From assembly GCA_905221615.1 (NCBI GenBank), contig CAJNDT010006132.1:310001-374000 (forward strand): a stretch of 64,000 nucleotides of DNA, in the 5' to 3' direction. Below are positions 53,158 to 63,790 of the stretch, piece by piece; positions within the stretch are counted from its first letter, which is position 1, and the number at the start of each line of letters is the position of its first letter. The position numbers were made by a program, and so were the translations under genes. This DNA is from Symbiodinium sp. CCMP2592 (lineage: Eukaryota; Sar; Dinophyceae; Suessiales; Symbiodiniaceae). The notes beneath the pieces were generated by a model, which was given only the letters and a program-made list of their open reading frames with translations, was not told the DNA's origin and did not search any database.

Positions 53158-54120
53158 CCTTCACACCTTCGCGACCTTGACACATCTGCACAACAGCTGG
53201 CTGCATGTGCATCAACTAAAGTAAGAGCTACACCGCTGCTTGGCCGAATGGAAGGACGACTGGGTGCCAACGGTCCACGAGAAAAGCCAGACAGAGAAGC
53301 AGCAGCTGAAAGAAGCTACCTGGAAGCCTGGAAGCCAATGCTAAAGTTACGGATGGCTGTTGTTGTGTGACCGCTTATGGGGTAGTACTCACGGGTACCG
53401 AACGGCCCGCAGCTTTGCAAGCAGGAAGCTCGCAGCTGCAATAAGCAGTTCTAGTTATAGCACACCAGTTGTCGGGCCTGGTCTCAAGTACTAGACTCCC
53501 ATGTTCTTGAACTACCTCGTACCATGTAATCAGGATGTAGCAGGCTTCGGTTCTTGATTCATTAGTGGGAGAAGAGTAGAAGAGTACCGAAAAGCTCAAG
53601 CGCGCAGACATGCTTGATGTGAAGCAGCTGTGTGTCCACATACATGGGTTTCCGCTCCCCAGAACAACCTTCGGGAAGGTCTACCCGAGCCCAACAAAAT
53701 CCTGTCGCCAGGTTTGTCGCAGCCCTCAACTCTAAACCTATAGGATCTTCAAGCCATTGTGACCACAGCCCGCTTAGGTTATTGACAACTCTCATGACAG
53801 CGACCAGGTTGCAATACATTTCCTTCAATTGCATGTCTCCGCGCCTTGCTGCTGGACTATCAAATCAGTCACGAAAGCTAGCTCTGTTGAGCTCGCGGGA
53901 GTTGCCCTTTAGCAATTTTCACTTGGCTTACCTTGTATTAAGGCACTAGGGCAAAACCAGGGCTTACACCTTATCAGGTGGGACGTCCAAGAGTTAGGGT
54001 GGGGGGGAGGAGGGGCCGCCCCCCCCCCCCTCACCTCGCTCATGAAGCATTTTGAAGAGACAAGGTGTGGTTTCCCCCCCCCACCTTTAAGGTTGCGGCG
54101 CGTGGGACAAGGTGGGGGGC
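53158..54120. other. Region without recognised genes; G- and C-homopolymers at the right
   Basis: Nothing supported up to about 53995. Then G and C runs of 7-11 bases occur (54000-54035, 54074-54083, 54112-54127), leading into the inverted-repeat element. Confidence 0.45.
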
Positions 54121-54138
54121 GGGGGGGCTCCCCGTGTG

Positions 54139-54247
54139 CGGCTTAAACCGGGTTTATTTGGAAGCTGGTGCTTGCACTCTAGATAGGGAAACAGTGACCT
54201 AAATCCCTTATATATAAACAAGAGCCAGCTTCCAAATAAACCCGGTT
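54139..54247. repeat. Left terminal repeat as a hairpin
   Basis: 54146-54168 (AACCGGGTTTATTTGGAAGC plus TGG) is perfectly complementary over 23 bp to 54225-54247, with a 56-nt loop between. The same sequence recurs in the second orientation at 60769-60797, the right end of the island. Confidence 0.85.
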
Positions 54248-54255
54248 GGGGGTCC

Positions 54256-55612
54256 CGGGCGGGGGCAGGGCCGGGAATTAAATAATTTAAATAATTTAAA
54301 TCCTGGCCGGGGGGGTTCCCGGGGGCCCCGGGCCCCAGGATTTAAATAATTTAAATAATTTAAATCCTGGGGAAGGGCTCCGGATTTAAATTATTTAAAT
54401 TATTTAATTCCCGGGGCCCTGGACCCCCGGGGACCCCTCCCCTTCAGGATTTAAATTATTTAAATTATTTAAATTAAATTTTAAATAATTTAAATAATTT
54501 AAATCCTGGCCGGGGGGGTTCCCGGGGGCCCCGGGCCCCAGGATTTAAATAATTTAAATAATTTAAATCCTGGGGAAGGGCTCCGGATTTAAATTATTTA
54601 AATTATTTAATTCCCGGGGCCCTGGACCCCCGGGGACCCCTCCCCTTCAGGATTTAAATTATTTAAATTATTTAAATTATTTAAATTATTTAATTCCCGG
54701 CCCCATTTAAATAATTTAAATAATTTAAATAAAATAATTTAAATCCTGGCCGGGGGGGTTCCCGGGGGCCCCGGGCCCCAGGATTTAAATAATTTAAATA
54801 ATTTAAATCCTGGGGAAGGGCTCCGGATTTAAATTATTTAAATTATTTAATTCCCGGGGCCCTGGACCCCCGGGGACCCCTCCCCTTCAGGATTTAAATT
54901 ATTTAAATTATTTAAATTATTTAAATTATTTAATTCCCGGCCCCATTTAAATAATTTAAATAATTTAAATAATTTAAATAATTTAAATAATTTAAATCCT
55001 GGCCGGGGGGGTTCCCGGGGGCCCCGGGCCCCAGGATTTAAATAATTTAAATAATTTAAATCCTGGGGAAGGGCTCCGGATTTAAATTATTTAAATTATT
55101 TAATTCCCGGGGCCCTGGACCCCCGGGGACCCCTCCCCTTCAGGATTTAAATTATTTAAATTATTTAAATTATTTAAATTATTTAATTCCCGGCCCCATT
55201 TAAATAATTTAAATAATTTAAATAATTTAAATCCTGGCCGGGGGGGTTCCCGGGGGCCCCGGGCCCCAGGATTTAAATAATTTAAATAATTTAAATCCTG
55301 GGGAAGGGCTCCGGATTTAAATTATTTAAATTATTTAATTCCCGGGGCCCTGGACCCCCGGGGACCCCTCCCCTTCAGGATTTAAATTATTTAAATTATT
55401 TAAATTATTTAAATTATTTAATTCCCGGCCCCATTTAAATAATTTAAATAATTTAAATAATTTCAATAATTTAAATAATTTAAATCCTGGCCGGGGGGGC
55501 TCCCGGGGGCCCCGGGCCCCAGGATTTAAATAATTTAAATAATTTAAATCCTGGCCGGGGCCCTCCCCCAGGATTTCAATTATTTATACTGTTTAAATGG
55601 GGCCGGGAATTA
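54256..55612. repeat. Satellite alternating pure A/T and pure G/C modules
   Basis: Modules built from AATTTAAAT steps alternate with G/C modules of about 20-45 bp such as CCTGGCCGGGGGGGTTCCCG. The start TCCTGG recurs at 54301, 54504, 54744, 54998, 55232 and 55485, steps of 203-254 bp set by the number of AATTTAAAT steps. Each A/T module is its own reverse complement, and many G/C modules pair with neighbours (CCGGGGGCCCCGGGCC). Confidence 0.95.
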
Positions 55613-55790
55613 AATACCACCCCACCCCACCTACCCTCCCTCACCCAGCCCTGCCACCCACCGACCCTCAGCGCCCACCCAGCGTCCCAACCCCCCCCCA
55701 CCCACCCTTCCTCCCACTTCACACTCCCTCCACCTCCTGCCCACCCTACCTCCCAAACACCCTCCCACCACCCTCTCACCCACCACTTCA
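55613..55790. repeat. C-rich CACCC/CCTCC tract
   Basis: About 175 bp of C with A and T (CCACCCCACC, CTCACCCA). The phrase CCCTCCACCTCCTGCCCACC in it recurs at 56233 and 56740 as part of the 507-bp unit. Confidence 0.85.
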
Positions 55791-57130
55791 AGGGCTAGGG
55801 ATCCCACACATCTGCGGGCAAAATCTGGCGGAAGTGATCCGCCACCGAGCAAAAAGCCTGTAAATACCGCATTAAACGAAGGGCCAGGGATTTCACACAT
55901 CCGTTGGCAAAATCTGGCGGAAGTGAGCAGTCGGTACCTCCGCCAGATTTTGCCAACAGATGTGCGAAATCCCTGGCCCTTTGTTTAATGCGGTATTTAC
56001 AGGCTTTTTGCTCGGTGGCGGATCACTTCCGCCAGATTTTGCCCGCAGATGTGTGAGATCCCTTGCCGTTGTTTTAACGCGGTATTTACAGGCTTTCTGC
56101 TCGGTCGCGGCTCGCAGGGATCAGGGGGACACCCCTTGCGCCCTGTGGTTTTCTGATCTGAGTTTTCACAAGACCTTAGGGGGACACCACTTGCGATCTA
56201 TGATTTTGGGATCTGAGTTCTTACACAACCTTCCCTCCACCTCCTGCCCACCCTACCTCCCAAACACCCTCCCACCACCCTCTCACCCACCACTTCAAGG
56301 GCTAGGGATCCCACACATCTGCGGGCAAAATCTGGCGGAAGTGATCCGCCACCGAGCAAAAAGCCTGTAAATACCGCATTAAACGAAGGGCCAGGGATTT
56401 CACACATCCGTTGGCAAAATCTGGCGGAAGTGAGCAGTCGGTACCTCCGCCAGATTTTGCCAACAGATGTGCGAAATCCCTGGCCCTTTGTTTAATGCGG
56501 TATTTACAGGCTTTTTGCTCGGTGGCGGATCACTTCCGCCAGATTTTGCCCGCAGATGTGTGAGATCCCTTGCCGTTGTTTTAACGCGGTATTTACAGGC
56601 TTTCTGCTCGGTCGCGGCTCGCAGGGATTAGGGGGACACCCCTTGCGCTCTGTGGTTTTCTGATCTGAGTTTTCACAAGACCTTAGGGGGACACCACTTG
56701 CGATCTATGATTTTGGGATCTGAGTTCTTACACAACCTTCCCTCCACCTCCTGCCCACCCTACCTCCCAAACACCCTCCCACCACCCTCTCACCCACCAC
56801 TTCAAGGGCTAGGGATCCCACACATCTGCGGGCAAAATCTGGCGGAAGTGATCCGCCACCGAGCAAAAAACCCGTAAATACCGCATTAAACAAAGGGCCA
56901 GGGATTTCGCACATCTGTTGGCAAAATCTGGCGGAAGTACCGACTGCTCACTTCCGCCAGATTTTGCCAACAGATGTGTGAAATCCCTGGCCCTTTGTTT
57001 AATGCGGTATTTACAAGCTTTTTGCTCGGTGGCGGATCACTTCCGCCAGATTTTGCCCGCAGATGTGTGGGGTCCCTGGCCGTTGTTTTAACGCGGTATT
57101 TACAGGCTTTCTGCTCGGTCGCGGCTCGCA
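55725..57130. repeat. 507-bp higher-order tandem repeat with 265-bp palindromes, three units
   Basis: Units start at 55725, 56233 and 56740. Each contains a long palindrome: 55798-56062, 56305-56569 and 56812-57076. Arms of about 125 bp run from GGGATCCCACACATCTGCGG through CCACCGAGCAAAAAGCC and AATACCGCATTAAAC to the centre at about 55930. The spacer is short, and in the third unit its central bases read in the opposite order. Identical 69- to 136-codon frames in these units are artefacts of the repeat. Confidence 0.93.
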
Positions 57131-57520
57131 GGGATTAGGAGGACACCCTTTGCGATTTGTGATTTTGGAACTTATTTGTTATAACAACCTTTAGGGGGAC
57201 ACCACTTGCGATCTGTGGTTTTCGGGTCTGAGTTGTCACAAAACCTTGGGGAGACACCCGTTGCGATCTGTGATTTCGGGATCTCCGTTCTTACAAAACC
57301 TTGGGGGGGACACCCCTTGCGATTTGTGGTGTTGGAATTCATTTGTTATAAAAAGCTTTAGGGAGACACCCCTTGCGATTTATTGTTTTGGAATTTGTTG
57401 TTTCAACGAACCCTTAGGGGGACACCCCTTGCGATCTGGGTTTTTGGGATCTGAGTCTGTACAAATCTTGGGGCGACACCCTTGTGATCTGTGATTTTAT
57501 CTGTGTTTTTTGCAGAACTT
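57131..57520. repeat. 57-bp satellite, about seven units
   Basis: Monomers follow GGGGGACACCNCTTGCGATC, then TGTG.TTT..GGATCTGAGTT and CACAAAACCTT. Steps run through 57137, 57193, 57249, 57304, 57360, 57415 and 57470 approximately. Two further monomers sit inside each of the first two 507-bp units (about 56125-56232 and 56632-56739). Confidence 0.9.
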
Positions 57521-60500
57521 CAAGGAAAAAAAATTCTTGCCGACGCAGGGGTAGATGGAGCTCTCTTGTCTTTCGTGAAGTTGAAGGGGCCTGTCTGCTG
57601 TGCTGAGATGGACCTCTCTCCCGTCTCACTACATGGGAGGAAGCTCTCAATCATTTCTTGTGGAGGATGAAGTAGAAGACTTTTCTTTTTGGAAGCAAGG
57701 GGAGCCCTGGCTTCTCTTGCTAGGAGCGAAGTCTCTTCAATCTTCTTAAGATAAACGCGACTTACCAAGAGGTAAAGGCTCTCTCTGCTCAAATAAAGCT
57801 CTCGTCGCTTACCAAGAATAACTTGGAGTGAGCTCTCTTCCTGCTTCACAGCAGGGTAAGGTAGAGGACTTGGGCTTCTCGTCTCGTTTTGAAGGCCACG
57901 GGGAGGACCGGCCTTTCTCTTGTCAAGGATTGAAATTTGGAAAAGCTCTATCCTTCCTTCCTGATCGTACGCTCCCTTCCAAGTTTTTATCTCGAGGAGG
58001 AGATGTTCAGGAGCTGTCGCTCCTGACGAACAGAGAAAGAAGTTTTCTTCTTATCGCCAGAGAGGCAGTCGGAGCTCCCTTCTTTCTCGTGATGCGTTGT
58101 TCTTTTGCCACGAACAACCTTTGGGGACTGTTTTCTTGCTTTGGAGCATGAGGTCTTTTCTTTTGAAGGCTGGCGACTGAGGAAGGTATAAGAAATCTCC
58201 TCTAGGGAAATCTGCTCTTGCCAAGAATAACTAGGAATGAGGACGCTCTGTCCTCACCTCTTGAGAGTTATTTCTCTTCTATCCCTTGGAGAGGAAGTGG
58301 TGGCAATATGGAGAAGTTAGAAGGGTTTCTTTCTTGATTCAGAGGGTGGGGTAGAGGGCTGCTCATGTCTTATTGAAGGCTGAGGGGAGGATCGGACTCT
58401 TCTTCTGTCGATTGAGAGAGCTCTGTCCTCATTTCTTGAGAGCTATCTCTGTTCTATCCCTTGAGGAGGAAGAGGGGACGACAAGGAGCTCCTCTCTCTT
58501 CTTGTCGACTAAGAGGCAGCCGCAGTTCTTTTTGAAACTGGAGATGCTTTGAGCCCTGTCTTCTTCGACTAGAAGCGAGCTCCCTTCGATTCTCTTCAGA
58601 GGAGATGGAGACCTACCAAGAGAGGGAGGAGCTCGCTGCTAGAAATCAGCTGAATGACTTGGAGGGACTCTCTCCGTGTTTTCGTTGAGGGTTGGGGGAA
58701 TCTCTTGAGCGTCAAGAAAATAACAGGATCTCTTTCCACTGCCAAGAGAGAAAGGAGGTATCTTCTTCTTGTGCGTATGCTGTTTTCCATCTTTTGAGAA
58801 GGTACGGGCAGTAATCAGGATCTCTTTCCACTGCCAAAAGGAGAAAGGAGGTTTCTTCTTCTTGTGCGTATGCTTTTCTCCATCTTTTGAAAAGGTAAAA
58901 GAAATGCTCAAGATCCAACCCCTTATGAAGAGAGAAAGGAGTTATCTTCTTTCCGACCGATGGGTAAACGGAGACCTTGAATTCTCGTGAACTTGGAGGG
59001 GCCTGTCTGCTGGGCTGAGATGAAGCTCTCTTGCGTCTCATTACATGGGAGGAAGCTCTCAGTGATTTCTTGTGGAGGATGAGGTAGAAAATCTTTCTTT
59101 TTGGAAGCTAGGGGAGCTCTGTCTTTGTTGCTAGGAGCGAGGTCTCTTCAATCTTCTTAAGACGAAAAGGCGACATACCAAGAGGTAAAAAGGCTCTCTG
59201 CTAGAAGGATGCTCTCTTCTGTTGCCACGAATATCCTGGAGACTCTCTTCTTGTTTTGGAGCATGAGGTCATTTCCTTTTGAAGGCTGAGGGACGACCAG
59301 ATGTCTCTGTTTGAAAATTGGGGGAAGCTCCACCCTTTCTTCTTGAGTTGGGGGGAGCTCCACCCTTTCTTCTTGAGTGTATGCTCGCTTCCATTTTTAA
59401 AACGGCGACGGAAATAATCAGGATCCCCTCCCCATATCAGGAAAGAAAGGAGGTCTCTTCTTGCCGAAAGGTAAACGGTGCCCTCTTCTTTCTCATGAAA
59501 TTGGAGCGGCCTGTTTGCTTTGTTGAGATGGCGCTTTCTTTTGTCCCATTAGTTTGGAGGAAGCTCTCAGTCTCTTCTTGTCGAGGATGAGGCAGAGGAT
59601 TTGTCTTTTTGAAAGCTAATTCAGAGCATGGGGTAGAGGGCTGCTCATGTCTTGTTGAAGGATGAGGGGAGGATCAGACTCTTCTTCTGAAGATTGAGCG
59701 AGCTCTGTCCTCACTTCTTGAAAGCTATCCCTCTTCTATCCCTTGAAGAGGAAGAGGGGACGACAAGGAGCTCCTCTCTCTTCTTGTCGACTAAGAGGCA
59801 GCCGCAGTTCTTTTTGAAACTGGAGATGCGTTGAGCCTTGTCTTCTTCGACTAGAAGCGAGCTCCCTTCGATTCTCTTCAGAGGAGATGGAGACCTACCA
59901 AGAGAGGGAGGAGCTCGCTGCTAGAAATCAGCTGAATGACTTGGAGGGACTCTCTCCGTGGTTTCGTTGAGGGGTGGGGGCATGTCCGCCCTTTCTTCTT
60001 GAGCGTATGCCCTTTTCCATCTTTTGAAAAGGTAAGGGAAGTAATCAGGATCTCTTTCCACTGCCAAGGGAGAAAGGAGGTTTCTTCTTCTTGTGCGTAT
60101 GCTTTTCTCCATCTTTTGAAAAGGTAAAAGAAATGCGCAAGATCCAACCCCTTATGAAGAGAGAAAGGAGCTATCTTCTTTCCGACCGATGGGTAAACGG
60201 AGACCTTTGAATTCTCGTGAACTTGGAGAGGCCTGTCTGCTGGGCTGAGATGAAGCTCTCTTGCGTCTCATTACATGGGAGGAAGCTCTCAGTCATTTCT
60301 TGTGGAGGATGAGGTAGAAAATCATTCTTTTTGGAAGCTAGGGGAGCTCTGTCCTTTCTTGCTAGGAGCGAGGTCTCTTCAATCTTCTTAAAACGAAAAG
60401 GCGACATACCAAGTGGTAAGAAGGATGCTCTCTTCTGTTGCCACAAATCACCTGGGGACCCCCCTCTTGTTTTGGAGCATGAGGTCTTTTCATTTTAAAT

Positions 60501-60560
60501 GCTGAGGGATGACCAGATGTCTCTACTTGAAAATTGGGGGAGCTTCACCCTTTCTTCTTG
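57521..60560. repeat. Diverged 1.2-1.3 kb tandem repeat rich in CTTCTT/GAGGAGG
   Basis: The block at 58351-58990 recurs at 59633-60225 with an offset of 1282 bp that drops to about 1229 bp after an internal deletion. Another phrase, AGGGGCCTGTCTGCTG...CATGGGAGGAAGCTCTC, occurs near 57575, 58990, 59505 (decayed) and 60222. A shorter unit with TGCGTATGC...CCATCTTTTGA.AAGGTA is repeated within it. Frames of 60-110 codons on both strands are motif-free and copied with the repeat. Confidence 0.85.
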
Positions 60561-60585
60561 AGCGTCCTCCCCTTTTCAAGAAAGA

Positions 60586-60768
60586 AAGGAGGCCTGGGCT
60601 GGGCCGGGCTGGGTTGCGGCTTGGGCTGGGACTGGGCTGGGCGCGCTGGCTTACTCCAGCTCGCCGGTACCAGTCAGCCTGCCTTCCTGGGAGAGTCTGT
60701 GATTACTCCAGAACCCGAGTGTGCCTGCCTTCCTGGGAGAGTCTATGACTACTCCAAAACCCGAGTGT
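60586..60768. repeat. GGGCT minisatellite and 46-bp duplication
   Basis: 60590-60645 is GGGCTGGGCCGGGCT-like. 60677-60768 holds two 46-bp copies of GCCTGCCTTCCTGGGAGAGT followed by ...ACTCCA.AACCCGAGTG, ending exactly at the right terminal repeat. Confidence 0.88.
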
Positions 60769-60815
60769 CAGCTTCCAAATAAACCCTATTTAAGCCGGCC
60801 ACGGGGGCTCCCCCC

Positions 60816-61534
60816 CCCCCCCTACCCACAGGTCCCCCCCCCCCTCCTTCCACAAGGTCCCTGAGTTTGCTTGTGTTTGAAGTTTGTCGTTTGCGCTGCG
60901 TTTTGGCTCCAGTTCTTTTTGGTCGCCTCGGCCTCGTGTTCGACAGTACTCTCGTGTCACATGTGTCCCCCGCCTTACTCAGCCCCAATTGCTCGCAGCT
61001 ACGCTTCGTCTCCCCTAGCTTTCGTGGCCCTCTTCTCAAGTGATAGTCTAAGGCAAGCTGCGAATGATGAGTGGCTCCCAGCATCCAAAGCTTGGCAGCG
61101 TGTGTTACACCGCCAGACTGTAGACTCTGACTGTGCAGGATGACGACACCGGAGTACAGTACTTGAAGATTTAAAGATGTGCTGGCATTTCAGGTTTGGG
61201 AACCTTTCTCCAAAAGGTCTCGAGCGCGTCGTCGAGGCGCCAGGGAGTGCTGAGGCTGTCCACATTGCCGTCTGCTGTCATGCATCATGCATCATCTGCT
61301 TCACTTTGATCTTGGTTTGATCATAGACCCTATCCACGTCACTCCAGACTGCTACATAGATATTAGGACCTCAACATATGTCAACATGGTCATTGGATGG
61401 TTGTGGTGATCCCTCCATACGGTCGGGCGGGAACGGTTCATTCGGAAAATTTCGTCGTGCACGATGCACACTGCCAAGAGGCTATTTGCTGTGCAGGATG
61501 GCGATGTGTAGCTACAGATGTCTCACTTCCCCAT
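60816..61534. other. Flank between satellite island and CNBD gene
   Basis: C homopolymers end at about 60845. A + frame at 60871-61143 begins with a hydrophobic stretch (KFVVCAAFWLQFFLVASAS) but has no family motif. 61397-61490 (VVVIPPYGRAGTVHSENFVV) may be an upstream exon of the next gene. Confidence 0.35.
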
Positions 61535-63790
61535 GTTGCGTGTTTGATCACCCGAACGAGGCCATGTTCAAGAAGTCCGTGGGAGAGGGGGAGACGATCA
61601 TCAGGTGGACAGCACGAACACTGCTGCTCTTGACATGCTGAGCTCTGCGCGGAGGTTTGGTGATGTCGGAGACAACTTCTACATCGTCGTCTCGCATGAT
61701 TATTCGACGTCCATAGATTTGATTTTAAAGTCTATCATGGCAGGAGCACAAACCACTGCTGCCAGGTCAAGCGTGGCAAGTTCGACATCTTCGCACATCG
61801 CCGCCTTCAACAGGCATCCCGACATCCGACCACGGCTGTAAAGATTTGTCGTGTCAGACGGCGAGCGGGCGGGCTGTGTAGTTTTTCTTCGGCTAGCCGG
61901 GCTGACCACATTGACATGGAGATCAACTATTTCGAACGTGGCGCATCGACGCGCCAGCCGGCTCCCGTGCAGCAGCCAAAGTATTGGCACGTCGCGGACG
62001 CACTGAACTTGCAATGCTGCCAGCCTTTGCAGAACCAGCTTGTGATCGCAGCTGCGCAGGCTGAAGCCGAGACGGAAAGTTCAGCAGAACTCGTCAAAGT
62101 GCCGCACTTGGGCCAAGAGTCCAAAGGACTCGGGCGGCATGAGCGTGGAATAGTACGTTCCGTGGCCTTAGGTGTTTGAAGCAGGGCCCGGCTTTGCTTT
62201 CGGGGAGGCTGCCTTGCTCTACAATGCTCGGACCTCAGCAATTGATAATTAGGTCCCGGCTTAGTGGAGTGGGCGAGATGTTGCACCGCGTGGTCTGATT
62301 GTCGGCCCTTGCGCAAACTTGACGGAGGCTCCACGCTCTGCGACCATCAGAGCCAGCGAGGACGATGGGAGCACCGAATTGCTTGGAAGAATGCCACGAA
62401 TGACATCCACAGAAATTCTGCAGACACCATGCGCTAGGACTCTGAAGTGTGGTGCCTCGAGCGAAGAGCCTTCCGGGAACTCGTCATCAGGCATGCTGCA
62501 TGGGGCGAACTAGGCGTTTACCTGCGCTGCATTCTCGTGTATAGACTTGTATAGATTTGTATTCGACAAAGCACCTTAGGAATTAAAGAATCAGTCTTCT
62601 TGGGCACAAGCTGGCAGGGCTTCGGAGCAGAAGTTCAAGGAGTGCCTCTCCTCGCTTAAGGTTGACCATCAGTGCACATCGACCATGCCATCTTGCAGGG
62701 TCATGATATGCCTCTACCGCATTCGGGCTACTTTTCTCATGTTCGGGAGCATAGTCTGTCTTGCCCAATGTCACAGGTATTCGGAGTTTTTGAGACGATG
62801 CGACGTTTTCCAAGAGTTGGATGCGGACCGCCGCTGTCACACCTTGCTTGCTCATGCTGCAGTCGTTTGCTTCTCTCCTCTTCCCTCTAACATTGGGTTC
62901 GCTGGTTAGTGAGTTCGGTGCAGGAACAAATCGCCACATTGGCTGAGGCCCGGCCCTGAGAGCCTGAGATAGTCCATTCCCGCGCAGTTCGAACCCCATG
63001 GCTACTCGGGCACAAGGTGGTGGACGAGGAGGATTTCTCTGCAGACGAGGCCTCTATTCAAAGATGCTGACATCTACGATTTCCATGTTAATTAGCGGAA
63101 GCTAATTGCACTTACATGCAAACCTGGCTTGGTTGGGGCAGGTCATAATTCAGCAGGGAGCACGGAGCTCGGCTGCCTGAGCAGTTTGGTCCACACGAAG
63201 ATTCGGAGACATGTGACAGGGTCGCGACAGCAACATGTTCATCACCTTGAAGGGCCAAGCTGCCTGCTGAGCTTCATGCAAAAAGGTGTCCAGACAAACA
63301 TGTGATATATCGATGCACGACGATGGAGCCATAGGAGCGCGAACGAGAGACTCGACTTTCGACTGCCTTTCGCGTTCTTTTTCAGGCTGTTGCCTGCATC
63401 TCTGGCGACAAAGGCGAGGTTCAGGCCCAACTTCATCAACTGCGGGGCAGGGAAGCCTATGCAATGGAGCAATGTGTCAGGTGAAGACCTACAATATAGG
63501 GGACTTCTTCGGAGAGATCGCGCTGCTGCTTGGAGAGCCAAGAAAGGCCTGCCTGCAGATAGGTCCAGTCGGGATGAACGGTGAATGTCTTCATGCACTG
63601 TCAGGCGAGTGTCTACGCCAAAGGACATGTGACCTGCCTTGTAATCACAAAGCAAGTGTTCGACAGAGCCGTGATCTCAGTTTTCGGTCTGCGACAAGGA
63701 GCTTCCTTTGCTCACATCGGATGTGTAATAGGTGCTGGGTCCTCTCAGAGACTTCTTGAAGAAGAATCTGACAAAGCAACGGCCTCGAGG
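61535..63790 (+). CDS. Protein with tandem cyclic-nucleotide-binding domains (PKA-R/PKG type), partial
   Basis: Proposed exons: ..61604, 61655-61688, 61766-61792, 62185-62225, 62328-62360, 62438-62490, 62777-62855, parts near 62990-63050, 63142-63160 and 63376-63425, then 63481-63546, 63605-63667 and from 63732. Domain A: NEAMFKKSVGEGETIIRFGD, VGDNFYIV, VKRGKFDIF, the phosphate cassette GFAFGEAALLYNAPRSATIR, then SEVWCLERRAFRELVI. Domain B: RYSEFLRRCDVFQELDADRR, VIIQQG, VKTYNIGDFFGEIALLLGEP then RKASVYAKGHVTCLVITKQ and VFDR. VLGPLRDFLKKNL then follows, the linker seen after such domains in cGMP-dependent kinases. Both cassettes keep the Glu and Arg that hold the nucleotide phosphate. Nearly every acceptor is AG|G. 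A kinase domain may lie beyond the window. A few middle exons are unresolved. Confidence 0.78.

Larger units (their letters stand above)
54121..60815. mobile_element. 6.7-kb satellite island bounded by terminal inverted repeats
   Basis: The left end (54139-54167) and right end (60769-60797) are inverted copies: CGGCTTAAA, two variable bases, then GGGTTTATTTGGAAGCTG; 27 of 29 positions match. Outside these, GGGGGGGCTCCCCGTG (left) faces the complement of CACGGGGGCTCCCCCC (right), extending the symmetry to about 48 bp. The interior holds only repeats: an AT/GC satellite, a C-rich tract, a 507-bp higher-order repeat, a 57-bp satellite, a 1.28-kb repeat and two minisatellites. No transposase was found. 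It may be a non-autonomous DNA transposon, a foldback element or a satellite trap. Confidence 0.65.

Noticed and set aside
55631-56914. Identical small ORFs starting MCEIPGP in several orientations
   Set aside because: They lie in the palindromic 507-bp repeat and exist because each arm is a copy of the other.
55725-57520. CRISPR-like array of repeats and spacers
   Set aside because: Units are 507 bp or 57 bp in direct tandem, not short repeats with unique spacers; the genome is eukaryotic and no cas genes are present.
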